Part shown: one piece after another, positions 7,984 to 16,602 of the stretch
How positions within the stretch are numbered: position 1 is the first letter of the stretch
Layout of the letters: the number at the start of each line of letters is the position of its first letter
Assembly (NCBI GenBank): GCA_965220105.1
Contig: OZ244811.1
Coordinates: 2,108,001 to 2,172,000 of the forward strand
Length of the DNA stretch: 64,000 bases
Origin: Bin87 sp965220105
GTDB taxonomy: Bacteria; Chloroflexota; Dehalococcoidia; Lucifugimonadales; UBA3495
Reading direction: 5' to 3'
Program-made: the position numbers and the translations under genes
Notes under the pieces: model-generated
What the model saw: only the letters and a program-made list of their open reading frames with translations
Databases searched by the model: none
What the model was told of the DNA's origin: nothing

Positions 7984-9306
7984 CTATCTACTCACTCCGG
8001 TTAAGTCGCTCACCAGGTCGTTTCGGAATTCGCCAGTCAGGAGGCGGTCCACCGCACCGCTCAGGGTCTCCGGGTTGTCTGCCAGGATTATCAGCACACG
8101 CCGGTCCTGCGCGCGATCGAGGACGGTCAGTGCGGTTCCCTCCAGGTCAAGGTCGACGCTGAAAGGTGTGCCCAATGTTTCGTCAACGCGGATTCCGGCG
8201 GCTTGCAGGTACCGACCCACCTGCTGCGCGTCCGAGTGCAACCCGAGGAACACCGTGTCCCGGCTCAGGTCTTCCACCCCTCCGATGTCGGAAGTAATGC
8301 CGAATTCCGAGAGGCCATTCTTCAGTTGTGTACCGCTATTCAGCAGAGTTGGTTGCCCCAACAGGATGTCTACGCCGTTTCCCAGGCCGAATTTCGGGCC
8401 GCGTGTGAAGAAATGCGGAAAATCCGCCAGATCAAACTCCCGGCTGCCCTCGGTGAAGTAATCGGCCAGGTTGGACACCAATCGGTCGTTGTCCAGCAGC
8501 GAGTTGTGGGGAGGAATCAAAAAAGTGAGGTCGGCAATGGCGACCACGTTACGGTTGTCGCCCCAGGCTATGGGATGCAAGGCGCCCATGGCTTCCACGA
8601 TGGAAGAACGGGTATCGCCGTCGGTGAACGCCAGGCCGGGCCCGGAGGATCGGATCGACCCGGCGGTGTAGAGCACGATGGCGTCCAGCCCGGCGGTGAG
8701 TTCATCGGGCTGAAACTCCCGGACAAAGATGTTCTGGAAATTCAGGTCATGCTCAATTTGGTTGTACAAATAATCGGGCTGGAAGTTCAGGCCGAACCGC
8801 TCCGCCAGAGAATTTATCACGTGCTGTCTTGTTGGATCCGCGATGAGGAGCAGCTTGCCGCCTTTCCTGACAAACCGTTCCACCAGGTCGACCTCCGCAG
8901 CGGAATACGATGCTCGCGGCGAGATAACCAGGAAACTGTCGGCGCGGCGTAGTTTGTCTTCCAGGTCCAACAGTCGGTCGGCCTCTTCCTGCGGACCAAA
9001 ATTGCCGACGAATTCCACGTCGTAACCCCGGTCTGCCACCCGAGACCGTAGCGGGACGATCTCGTTCTCGGCGAAGGCGTTCATGTGAAGCGCGTCCACC
9101 AAGAACAGGCCGGGCTTTGTGCTCGCCGAGGACGTCTCCACCAATGGGCCGGCGAGGACTTTAGGCGAACTCAGTTGGTCGAACGGTACATCCGGCGCCG
9201 GGGGTGGGTTATAGCCAGCCTGGTAGAAGTAGAGGTACCAGCCGCCGAATCCGACGACAGCAAAAACCACAACCAGGGCAAGGGACGCCAGCAGCTTAAT
9301 TGTCAT
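7984..9306 (-). CDS. Membrane-anchored DUF4350/GldG-like protein
   Basis: An N-terminal membrane segment (residues 4-26, rich in Leu, Val and Phe) is followed by a large extracytoplasmic domain. The part LFLVDALHMNAF...YDVEFV...ADSFLVISPRASYSAAEVDLVERFVRKGGKLLLIADPT matches the layout of DUF4350 and GldG-like domains, in which a ThuA/GATase-like fold is used without an obvious catalytic residue. Similar proteins accompany ABC transporters, but none is here. The start overlaps the end of the S49 peptidase gene by 11 bases, so translation is probably coupled. Confidence 0.65.
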   Translation of the reverse strand: MTIKLLASLALVVVFAVVGFGGWYLYFYQAGYNPPPAPDVPFDQLSSPKVLAGPLVETSSASTKPGLFLVDALHMNAFAENEIVPLRSRVADRGYDVEFVGNFGPQEEADRLLDLEDKLRRADSFLVISPRASYSAAEVDLVERFVRKGGKLLLIADPTRQHVINSLAERFGLNFQPDYLYNQIEHDLNFQNIFVREFQPDELTAGLDAIVLYTAGSIRSSGPGLAFTDGDTRSSIVEAMGALHPIAWGDNRNVVAIADLTFLIPPHNSLLDNDRLVSNLADYFTEGSREFDLADFPHFFTRGPKFGLGNGVDILLGQPTLLNSGTQLKNGLSEFGITSDIGGVEDLSRDTVFLGLHSDAQQVGRYLQAAGIRVDETLGTPFSVDLDLEGTALTVLDRAQDRRVLIILADNPETLSGAVDRLLTGEFRNDLVSDLTGVSR

Positions 9307-10345
9307 GTCCGGTATACAGGTAGTAGAAGTTCGGACGCCCGATTTCTAGGGGGAATTCGGGCAGAGGATCCTCCTGACCTATGTCCAGGCTCCCGGCAAG
9401 CATCAGTTTTCGCAGGGCCTGGATCTCGGCAAGGTCGGAGTCGGACTCCGACGCGGACGTGCCCAGCAGGGAATTACCTTCCTCGCGGTCCATGAGGAGG
9501 AGGCTCAGAGCGTCCACTGCGCCTTGCCCGGCGCCATCGTACTCGGAGGCCAATATACGGCGTATTCTGAGGATGAACTGCCGTTGCACCTCGGCGTTGA
9601 CGTCGACGAGGCCGTAGTTGGAGATTCCGGCCAGCTCGGCAGCTTTTTCGAAGGCGTCGCTGTCACCGCCAATTTCGTCAGCCAAACCCAATCGCACGGC
9701 ATCAACGCCGGTGTAGAGACGTCCCTCCACCAACTCTTCCTCGGTGATTCGCAATCGGTCGCCCCGTTCGCTGATTACCATTTGGGCGAATGAATCCTTC
9801 AGTTGGTCTGCCAACCGCAACCAGTCTCTCCGGGAGGATCCGGACAATTTGTGGGGTCCGGTGAACACTATGGACTCCGGCGGAATTCGGGGAACAAACG
9901 GGCCGGCAAAGGTGATGACACCCACGTTGCCAACCAGTGACGAAGACTGGGCAACAATATGGTTGGCGCCCATGGCGGCCATGTAACCGCCGCTGGCAAC
10001 CATACCGTTCATGACGAGCACCACGGGTTTCTCTTCGCGCAGATTGCGGGTTTCGATGTATAACCGCTCGCTGGCAGCGGCGCCTCCGCCGGGGGTGGAC
10101 ATTTTCAAGACCACCGCCTTTATGGAATCGTCGCGACGCGCGTAGTTGATGAACTCGCTGATGATGAAGGCCGTATCATCGGTAATGACGATGAAGGGGA
10201 GGTCGATCACCCCGATGTTGGGTTTCCCCGGGGTGGCGTAGATGAACACCATGGCGCCGAGCGCCAGGCCCACAATGGCGGCGACGGGTGCGACCACGTA
10301 CCAACTGGTCAATACCCTTCTCAAAGCAAGTAGTCGATCCAACAT
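9296..10345 (-). CDS. S49 family signal-peptide-peptidase-like protease
   Basis: After one membrane segment (VVAPVAAIVGLALGAMVF) comes an S49 peptidase domain with MSTPGGGAAASERLY, the nucleophile serine in VMNGMVASGGYMAA and, 48 residues later, a lysine in FTGPHKLSGSS; this spacing fits the Ser-Lys dyad of short SppA enzymes. It probably cuts peptides in or near the membrane. The start is uncertain: ATG 10345 (MLDRLLALRR) puts the membrane segment at the N-terminus, while ATG 10450 would add 35 residues. It leads an operon with the DUF4350-like protein and the repeat lipoprotein, which are candidate partners or substrates. Confidence 0.82.
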   Translation of the reverse strand: MLDRLLALRRVLTSWYVVAPVAAIVGLALGAMVFIYATPGKPNIGVIDLPFIVITDDTAFIISEFINYARRDDSIKAVVLKMSTPGGGAAASERLYIETRNLREEKPVVLVMNGMVASGGYMAAMGANHIVAQSSSLVGNVGVITFAGPFVPRIPPESIVFTGPHKLSGSSRRDWLRLADQLKDSFAQMVISERGDRLRITEEELVEGRLYTGVDAVRLGLADEIGGDSDAFEKAAELAGISNYGLVDVNAEVQRQFILRIRRILASEYDGAGQGAVDALSLLLMDREEGNSLLGTSASESDSDLAEIQALRKLMLAGSLDIGQEDPLPEFPLEIGRPNFYYLYTGHDN

Positions 10346-10500
10346 GCGTGATGACGTTCCCGGGGAGCCAATTCCCGGCGTTGTCCCGGGGTCCTGTCGT
10401 TTCCAGAAATTCCCGATATTCGCAATTAGCCTGTGGCCCGCCCTTCGCATTCCACGATGTTACCACACGTGTAGAGAGCGCCATAATTGGGGAATGTCCT

Positions 10501-10666
10501 CACGCGTACCCACTTTAGTCTGTCATTGCGAGGAGCGCCCGCTCATCCCGAGCTCGGCGAGGGACGTGGCAATCTCGATGAGGTTGAACACGCGTCGGCG
10601 AATCGCCGTTGCTACGACGACGAGATTGCCACGCTACGCTCGCAATGACAAAGTGCGTACGCGTGA
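10501..10666. repeat. Dispersed palindromic element (tcattgcgag family), full copy 1
   Basis: A 166-base element with inverted ends: cacgcgtacccacttt...tgtcattgcgag on the left and ctcgcaatgacaaagtgcgtacgcgtg on the right, with gtggcaatctcgatgaggttgaacacg and cgacgagattgccac forming inner complementary segments. Related full copies lie at 44055-44181 and 50301-50447. The rest of the 10451-10883 gap shows no gene I can support. Confidence 0.85.
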
Positions 10667-10883
10667 GGGGAATGTCGGTAGGCCGTTGGCCGTAGAAATA
10701 GTCGGGACTGACCCGTACCGGCGACGCCGTTGGTCGGCTATTTTTGGTTACCGGTATTGGAAGGTCGCTACGCTGCGCGCCGTGGCCGGGGGTTGCAAGT
10801 TCGCGGACCCCGTAGCCTTTCCGCATCAACGGGACTGGGATGCAGAGGGGGTCGTTGGGTTGCAATGTCGCTATCGTCTTGCC

Positions 10884-12413
10884 TTATCGGCCTTGCTTGA
10901 TGAAGTCGGCGGCCCGTTCGGCGATCATGATGATCGTGGCGTTGGTGTTGGCCCGCACAATCTCCGGCATCACAGAGGCGTCGATCACGCGGAGCCCCTC
11001 CAGTCCGTGGACGTTGCAATACTGGTCCACCACGGCCAACCGGTCGGTATTCGGCCCCATTTTGCAGGTGACCGATGTGTGCCCGGCGATGCCGGCGTTT
11101 AACTGCAACCACGCATCCAGCGCATCATCGTTTGATAGATCTGCGTCGTTCGGCGTCAGACGTTCGCCCAGCAGATCGGCGAAGCCCGGGTGTTCGAAAA
11201 GTTGGACGCTGCGGCGCACGGCGTCGCGCAATCTGGAAGTATCCCTGGGATCAGTCAGGAAGCGGAAATCCAGGTGCGGCTGCACCGAAACGTCGGCGGA
11301 GGCCAGGGTCAGGCGACCTTCGCTGTAGGGAAACTCCAACCGGCAACCAATGCGAATGTCCGGCGCATCCCGGCTTTCCGGGTAGGACGTGGTCGGCTGG
11401 ACCTGGATGTCGTTGCGGTCGGCCGAGCCTGCTGCGGTAAACCGTAGTCCCACCTGGTTTCTGGGCGCGTCCGGCGGGAGGTGGTGGTCAGGCTGCGAAC
11501 GGAACACGATAGAAACCGATGGGTGATTCTTCATGTTGTGACCCACGCCGGGCAGGTCGTGGACCGGATCGATGCCAAGCTCCCGCAGCTGATCGGCGGG
11601 GCCCACCCCGGACAGCAGAAGCAGTTGCGGGGATGCGATTGCCCCCGCGCTCAGGATGATTTCATCCCCTTCGACTTCGAAAAGCTGTCCATCGCTGTAG
11701 ACTTCCACTCCAGTGGCCCGCTTGCCGTCGAACCGGATCCGGCCCACCAGGACATTGGCCCGGATCGTTAGGTTCAGCCGGTGGCGGCAGTCGTCCAGGT
11801 AGGTGAGGGCAGTGCTCATCCTAATGCCGCCGGGGTTGTTCAGGGGCACGGCGCCAACGCCGGTCGCGTCGGGATGGTTCATGTCCTGGTCATCCGGGAA
11901 TCCGGCGTCCCGGCACGCCTGATAGAAAGCCGCGTGCAGGGGTAGCCAGGTCTCCCGGGGATGCCGCCAGACCGGGATGGGGCCGTCGGCGCCGTGAAAG
12001 TCGTCCCTGACGTCGGCGTCGTTTTCCAGCATTCGGAAATAGGGCAGCGTCTTCTGATAGCTCCACTCGTCGTTGCCCGCGGCGGCCCAGGCGTCGAAAT
12101 CCTCAGGGATCCCCCGCAACAGGATTTGGTGGTTGATGGCGCTGCTGCCGCCAGTCACGCGGCCTCGCGCCACGTGGAGCGTACCCGGTTGTTGAGCGGT
12201 CGATTGTCCCACCAGCGACCAATTATGCGCCGCCCCCTTTTCCGAGGCGGCCTGGTTCATGTCGTGTTTCAACTCGTCGGGCAGCAGATCGGGGCTCGGG
12301 TAGTCCGGCCCGACCTCCAGCAACAGCACCGAACGGGCTGGATCTTCCGACAGCCGGTTGGCCAGGACACAGCCGGCCGAGCCGGCCCCAATGATGATCA
12401 CGTCATATTTCAT
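10884..12413 (-). CDS. GMC family FAD-dependent oxidoreductase (choline dehydrogenase-like)
   Basis: The 509-residue protein starts with the FAD-binding dinucleotide fold VIIGAGSAGCVLANRLSED and has the GMC signature region RGRVTGGSSAINHQILLRG near residue 85 and LSAGAIASPQLLLLSGVG near 255. At the end, AGIAGHTSVTCKMG carries the catalytic histidine, with DASVMPEIVRANTNATIIMIAERAAD closing the FAD domain. It oxidises an alcohol to an aldehyde or ketone; the substrate is unknown. It follows the amidohydrolase gene by 17 bases and probably shares its transcript. Confidence 0.9.
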   Translation of the reverse strand: MKYDVIIIGAGSAGCVLANRLSEDPARSVLLLEVGPDYPSPDLLPDELKHDMNQAASEKGAAHNWSLVGQSTAQQPGTLHVARGRVTGGSSAINHQILLRGIPEDFDAWAAAGNDEWSYQKTLPYFRMLENDADVRDDFHGADGPIPVWRHPRETWLPLHAAFYQACRDAGFPDDQDMNHPDATGVGAVPLNNPGGIRMSTALTYLDDCRHRLNLTIRANVLVGRIRFDGKRATGVEVYSDGQLFEVEGDEIILSAGAIASPQLLLLSGVGPADQLRELGIDPVHDLPGVGHNMKNHPSVSIVFRSQPDHHLPPDAPRNQVGLRFTAAGSADRNDIQVQPTTSYPESRDAPDIRIGCRLEFPYSEGRLTLASADVSVQPHLDFRFLTDPRDTSRLRDAVRRSVQLFEHPGFADLLGERLTPNDADLSNDDALDAWLQLNAGIAGHTSVTCKMGPNTDRLAVVDQYCNVHGLEGLRVIDASVMPEIVRANTNATIIMIAERAADFIKQGR

Positions 12414-12430
12414 ACTGCAAAGGCCCCGGG

Positions 12431-13447
12431 TTACGTTTCGATGCGGTAAGCCCGCACCGCAGCGTCGTGGAGGAGGTTGGCCCGTTCGCTGGGGCTGTAT
12501 CCCCGGGAGAGGCGCTTGAAGGCGTTGTACATCACTTGGTAGGAAAAAGAGACCTTGTCCGGCGGGAAGTTGCTTTCAAACATGCTACGCTCCGGCCCAA
12601 ACTGCTCGATGCAGTAGTTCATCCACGGCGCCATGGACTCGGCCAGTTCTTCAGAACCGATGGGAACGTTCCGGGCGTGCCAGCCGAATCCCCAGCGAGG
12701 CATTCCCATGCCGCCCACCTTGCAGGTGACATTGGGGCAGCTGGCCACGGCGCCGATGCCCTCCCGCCATGCTGGAATTACTTCATCGTCCCGGCCGGCG
12801 TATACGCCCGTCCGGCTAACGCCGCCCAGATGGTTGAGGATGATGGGCAGCTCAGGCACGGCCCGGGCGAAGTCGGCCAATTCGTTCAGTTGTGGGAATG
12901 AGAGCATGACGTCCAGCGACAAGCCCATCCGCGCCAGCACTCTGGCGCCGGACCGAAAGGAGTCGTTGGACATGATCCCCTGGGTTTCCCGGTCTTCGAT
13001 CGACGGGTCCGGGCTCCAGGTGACGTTGTGACGGATACCTTTGAAGCGGTTGGGACTGGCGGCTTGCAGGGTTTCCAACACCGGGGCCACACCCTCGCCC
13101 AGCTTCAGGTCGGCGTGACCGACGATGGCCGCCGCGGCCCTGGCCTCGCCGTAGGTCCCGCTGGCGCTGGCCGCCGCCAACCCCTGCACGAACTCTACCT
13201 CGCCAACCGGTCGCAATTCTTCCGGGCCCGCGGCCCGATACATCGACCTCGCTTCCACGAAGACAGTGGATCGGACATTGTGCCCGGAATCCAAATCCGC
13301 CATCAACTCGTGGAGCAGATATCGCTGGTAGGGGACACTCTGGAGCCGTTGATCCCAAAAATGATGGTGCGGATCGCACAGCGGGATAGCCGGCTCGATG
13401 GGACTTTCCTCGGTCAGAGCCAGCCAGTCGTCATTTCCAAAAGGCAC
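12431..13447 (-). CDS. Amidohydrolase family (Amidohydro_2) protein
   Basis: The 338-residue TIM-barrel protein shows the metal-binding CDPHHHFWD at residue 24, then SPNRFKGIRHNVTW, LELNEL-type barrel strands and PIILNHLGG near residue 215, the usual order in the Amidohydro_2 (lactonase/decarboxylase-like) family. A GTG start is chosen because GGAGG sits seven bases upstream. In this family the reaction is hydrolysis of a lactone or amide, or non-oxidative decarboxylation. It leads a two-gene unit with the GMC oxidoreductase. Confidence 0.87.
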   Translation of the reverse strand: MPFGNDDWLALTEESPIEPAIPLCDPHHHFWDQRLQSVPYQRYLLHELMADLDSGHNVRSTVFVEARSMYRAAGPEELRPVGEVEFVQGLAAASASGTYGEARAAAAIVGHADLKLGEGVAPVLETLQAASPNRFKGIRHNVTWSPDPSIEDRETQGIMSNDSFRSGARVLARMGLSLDVMLSFPQLNELADFARAVPELPIILNHLGGVSRTGVYAGRDDEVIPAWREGIGAVASCPNVTCKVGGMGMPRWGFGWHARNVPIGSEELAESMAPWMNYCIEQFGPERSMFESNFPPDKVSFSYQVMYNAFKRLSRGYSPSERANLLHDAAVRAYRIET

Positions 13448-13626
13448 TTCAATCCCTCCAATACCGGGTAACGCGCCAATAATACCACCTCAGGTAGCGT
13501 GTTTCCTGCCAGCCTTGCCGTAGCCGGAGTCATTCGATGGTCCATCCAAATCCATTCACCCGGTAGGCTGCCGAGAACAGATCGGCGCCGCAGCGCAGCG
13601 ATCCGCAACTGTCCGGTTCCTGATGG

Positions 13627-14859
13627 GTGTATGATTCACAATCTGTGTACGGTATCAGGAACTGGGCTGTCTCCCTGCAAACCAGAGACTTCCGCCTGCT
13701 CTGGGCATCTACGGCCCTCTACTCCCTGGCTACGGGGATGGAGCAGGTGTCGATCGGGTGGCTCATCTTCGAGCTGACTGGCTCGGCGTTCATGGTTGGC
13801 GTGGGAGCCGCAGCGCGAATGCTGCCCTTTTTCCTCCTTGGTCTGTTGTCCGGTGCGATGGCCGACCGATGGGAGCGACGAATGCTGCTCCGGGTCGGCA
13901 CCCTGGGGGCGTCTGCCGCAGCCCTGGTGATGGGAACCCTGCTACTCGGCGGGACTACCCACGTCTGGGTCGTCATCGCGCTGGTGCTTGCCTTGGGCGG
14001 CTTCATGGCCTTTACCATCACGGTCCGGCAGACCTTCACCTATGACATCGTGGGCCCTGGACAAGCCCTGAACGGTCTGGCGCTGGCCGCGATGGCCATG
14101 CAGGGGGGCGGAATCGCCGGTTCCCTGGCTGCCGGGGGCCTGATCGAATTGGTGGGACCGGGTTGGCAATTCATTGCGTCGGCGGCCTGCTATCTGTGCT
14201 CCGCCCTGGCGACTCTGGCGATCGCCAATCCGGGCCGTTCGGCCACCGGGTCCGTGGAACCCGTCCTGAAGAACTTGATGGGCTACGTCAGCCTCGTCCG
14301 TGACAATCGCTTTCTCCTGATTCTAATGTTTCTGACCGCCACCACGGAGGTGTTCGGGTTTACGCACATGACCATGCTGCCGGTATTCGCCAAAGATGTC
14401 CTCCGCGTCGGACCGACCGGACTGGGTGTCATGACCGCGATGCGTCAGACCGGAGGATTGTTGGGGGTATGGTTGCTCGCCGGGCTAGGAACTTCCCGTA
14501 AGAAGGGCCTAATGATGTTCATTACGGCTATTGGATTCGGTGGCGGACAAATGGTGTTCTTCCTGTCGCGCAACATGTACTCCTTCCTGGCCGTACTGCT
14601 GTTCGTCAACGCGTGCGCCATGGCCGTTGACACCCTCTACAAAACTATCATGCAGGACCTGGTGGCCGATGAGGATCGAGGACGGGCCACGGGTTCCTGG
14701 GTGCTCAGCGTCGGCGTTGCCCCGTTAGGTCACGTCGGAGTCGGAGCATTGGCCGGCGTCCTGGGAGCCCCGACAGCGCTGCTGGTCAACGGCGCAATAC
14801 TGACCACCGTCAACGTATTGTCCGGCCTCAGTCTGCCCCGCATCAGGCGGTTGGAGTGA
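13627..14859 (+). CDS. MFS transporter (MFS_3-like)
   Basis: The 410-residue protein has about twelve hydrophobic segments and a typical loop 2-3 motif (GLLSGAMADRWERRMLLR, from the G-x3-D-R-x-x-R-R family motif). The start LQTRDFRLLWASTALYSL is typical of the enterobactin-exporter-like MFS_3 group. The start is a GTG at 13627 with no strong ribosome site, so a nearby start is possible. It is likely an exporter. The substrate cannot be told. Confidence 0.85.
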   Translation: MYDSQSVYGIRNWAVSLQTRDFRLLWASTALYSLATGMEQVSIGWLIFELTGSAFMVGVGAAARMLPFFLLGLLSGAMADRWERRMLLRVGTLGASAAALVMGTLLLGGTTHVWVVIALVLALGGFMAFTITVRQTFTYDIVGPGQALNGLALAAMAMQGGGIAGSLAAGGLIELVGPGWQFIASAACYLCSALATLAIANPGRSATGSVEPVLKNLMGYVSLVRDNRFLLILMFLTATTEVFGFTHMTMLPVFAKDVLRVGPTGLGVMTAMRQTGGLLGVWLLAGLGTSRKKGLMMFITAIGFGGGQMVFFLSRNMYSFLAVLLFVNACAMAVDTLYKTIMQDLVADEDRGRATGSWVLSVGVAPLGHVGVGALAGVLGAPTALLVNGAILTTVNVLSGLSLPRIRRLE

Positions 14860-15037
14860 TCTTGCTTCAACCGGCGACGGCCTTCAATCCTGAGCAAGCC
14901 GGGCCGATAATTCGGGTTATACTTCGCCACCGGCTATTGCTCAACTGCTGGCCGGCCGGAATTTCGCCATGACTCAATTCGGTTCGGGCTGGCGCCAGGT
15001 GGTTCGCTAGCGGGATCGCGGGCCGTCGCAAGAGCGA

Positions 15038-16288
15038 ATGGATCCGATGCGCCGTATTAACTATCGCTGGGTGATCCTGGCCACTGGGTTCGCGACCCTC
15101 TTTTTCAATGGAGGGTCGCGCTCGGCATTGGCGCTCATGCTGAAACCCATGGGCGACGAACTCATGTGGACCCGTACTACCCTGTCGCTGGGCATCACCG
15201 TGTACATGCTGGTGTCAGCCTTGGCCATGCCGTTTGCCGGTCGGCTGGCCGACCGCTACCAACTCCGTTGGATCATGGGAATGGGGGTGGTAGTGGGCGC
15301 GGTGGGCATCGGTTTGATGAGCGTGATAACCGTCCCGTGGCACCTGTTCGTGGTATATGGGTTGGTCTTCGCGGTGGGCAACGCGGGTATCTCGAACCCC
15401 ATCGTGAGCGTAATGATCGTGAGGTGGTTCCCGGAACGCCGCGGCGTAGCAAACAGCACGGCGGTATCGGGAAACGCTATCGGTCAGTTGGTGATTGTTG
15501 GCTTGCTGGCCCAGTCGTTAGTGCAATTCGGATGGCGAGTTTCCTACGCTGCGTTGGGATTGGCCAACGTTGTTATCCTCGCGCCAATCGCGCTGGCCGC
15601 GGTAAGGTCCGCGCCCCGCATTGCGCCGGATACCAGAGACTCGACGCAACGTGAGCCGGCAACCGCGGTCCTGGCCGAGTCCGGGCGTCAGGAGTCCCTT
15701 TTGATGTCGGGGCAGCTCTGGCTGCTAACGGGGATATATGCGATTTGCGGGTTTCAGGACTATTTCGTAGCGACCCACGCCGTCGCGTTTGCCCTGGATG
15801 TCGGAATAAGTACCGTGATCGCCGGTAACTTGCTCGCATTGATGGGGTTGATGGGGCTGCTGGGTGTGTTGGCTTCCGGGTTATTGTCGGACGCACTCGG
15901 GCCCGCCCGGCCTACGCTGCTGTGTTTTGTGATGAGGATTGTGATCTTCGCAATGGTAATAGTGTCCCAGGCCAAACCGGCGGTGATGGCCTTTGCCCTC
16001 CTTTACGGGTTCACCTTCCTGATGACCGCGCCCCTGACGGTAGTGTTTTCCGGCAACATTTTCGGATCGGCGCGGCTGGGGAGGATCAGCGGTACCATAT
16101 CGATGGTTCATCAGATCAGCGGCGGACTAGGCGCGTTGGCCGGAGCGCTGGCATTCGACCTTTGGGGTGACTACGGCCGGGCATTCATACTGATGCTGGC
16201 GTTAGCCATATTGGCGACGATATGGACTCTGATGGTCCGCGACCGTCCGGTTGGCGCTCCCGCGCCGCAAGACGGTGCCGCCGGGTGA
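15038..16288 (+). CDS. MFS transporter (monocarboxylate/oxalate-formate antiporter-like)
   Basis: The 416-residue protein has twelve predicted membrane segments. RINYRWVILATGFATLFFNGGSRSALALMLKPM at the start and FAGRLADRYQLRWIMGMG (loop 2-3 motif) match the group of MFS carboxylate carriers, as does WFPERRGVANSTAVSGNAIGQL near residue 130. Its job is likely uptake or exchange of small organic acids, which fits the catabolic genes nearby; this is inference. It sits 178 bases after another MFS gene on the same strand. Confidence 0.85.
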   Translation: MDPMRRINYRWVILATGFATLFFNGGSRSALALMLKPMGDELMWTRTTLSLGITVYMLVSALAMPFAGRLADRYQLRWIMGMGVVVGAVGIGLMSVITVPWHLFVVYGLVFAVGNAGISNPIVSVMIVRWFPERRGVANSTAVSGNAIGQLVIVGLLAQSLVQFGWRVSYAALGLANVVILAPIALAAVRSAPRIAPDTRDSTQREPATAVLAESGRQESLLMSGQLWLLTGIYAICGFQDYFVATHAVAFALDVGISTVIAGNLLALMGLMGLLGVLASGLLSDALGPARPTLLCFVMRIVIFAMVIVSQAKPAVMAFALLYGFTFLMTAPLTVVFSGNIFGSARLGRISGTISMVHQISGGLGALAGALAFDLWGDYGRAFILMLALAILATIWTLMVRDRPVGAPAPQDGAAG

Positions 16289-16396
16289 ATCGTGGCGCAC
16301 TTCGTCCACCTGATGTTACGTCCGGAACAGGCGAGTCAGCCACCTGCTTCGTGGGCATCGAGCCAGCTGCTCCTCGTAATGACAGCAATAACCCCC

Positions 16397-16580
16397 CTCT
16401 CCCTTGATGGGAGAGGGTTGGGGTGAGGGTGGAAATCCCCCCAATTGTCATTGCGCGCAAAGCGTGGCAATCTCGTTGCGGTTGAGCACACGTTGGCAAA
16501 GCGCCTGGTGAATCTCGCGCGAGAGGTGGCGTAGCGGGGGGACGACCCCTCACCCCAGCCCTCTCCCACAAGGGGAGAGG
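16397..16580. repeat. Cluster of short dispersed repeats in an intergenic region
   Basis: Between the second MFS gene and the first insertion sequence lie a ccctctccc/gggagaggg hairpin (16397-16434), a half copy of the tcattgcg...gtggcaatctcg palindromic family (about 16447-16500) and a second, inverted ctctccc/ggggagagg hairpin (16541-16580). The first and third are partly complementary, so the whole block can fold. No gene is supported in 16289-16599. Confidence 0.6.
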
Positions 16581-16602
16581 GAGTTTTTGGACACCCTCTT
16601 AG

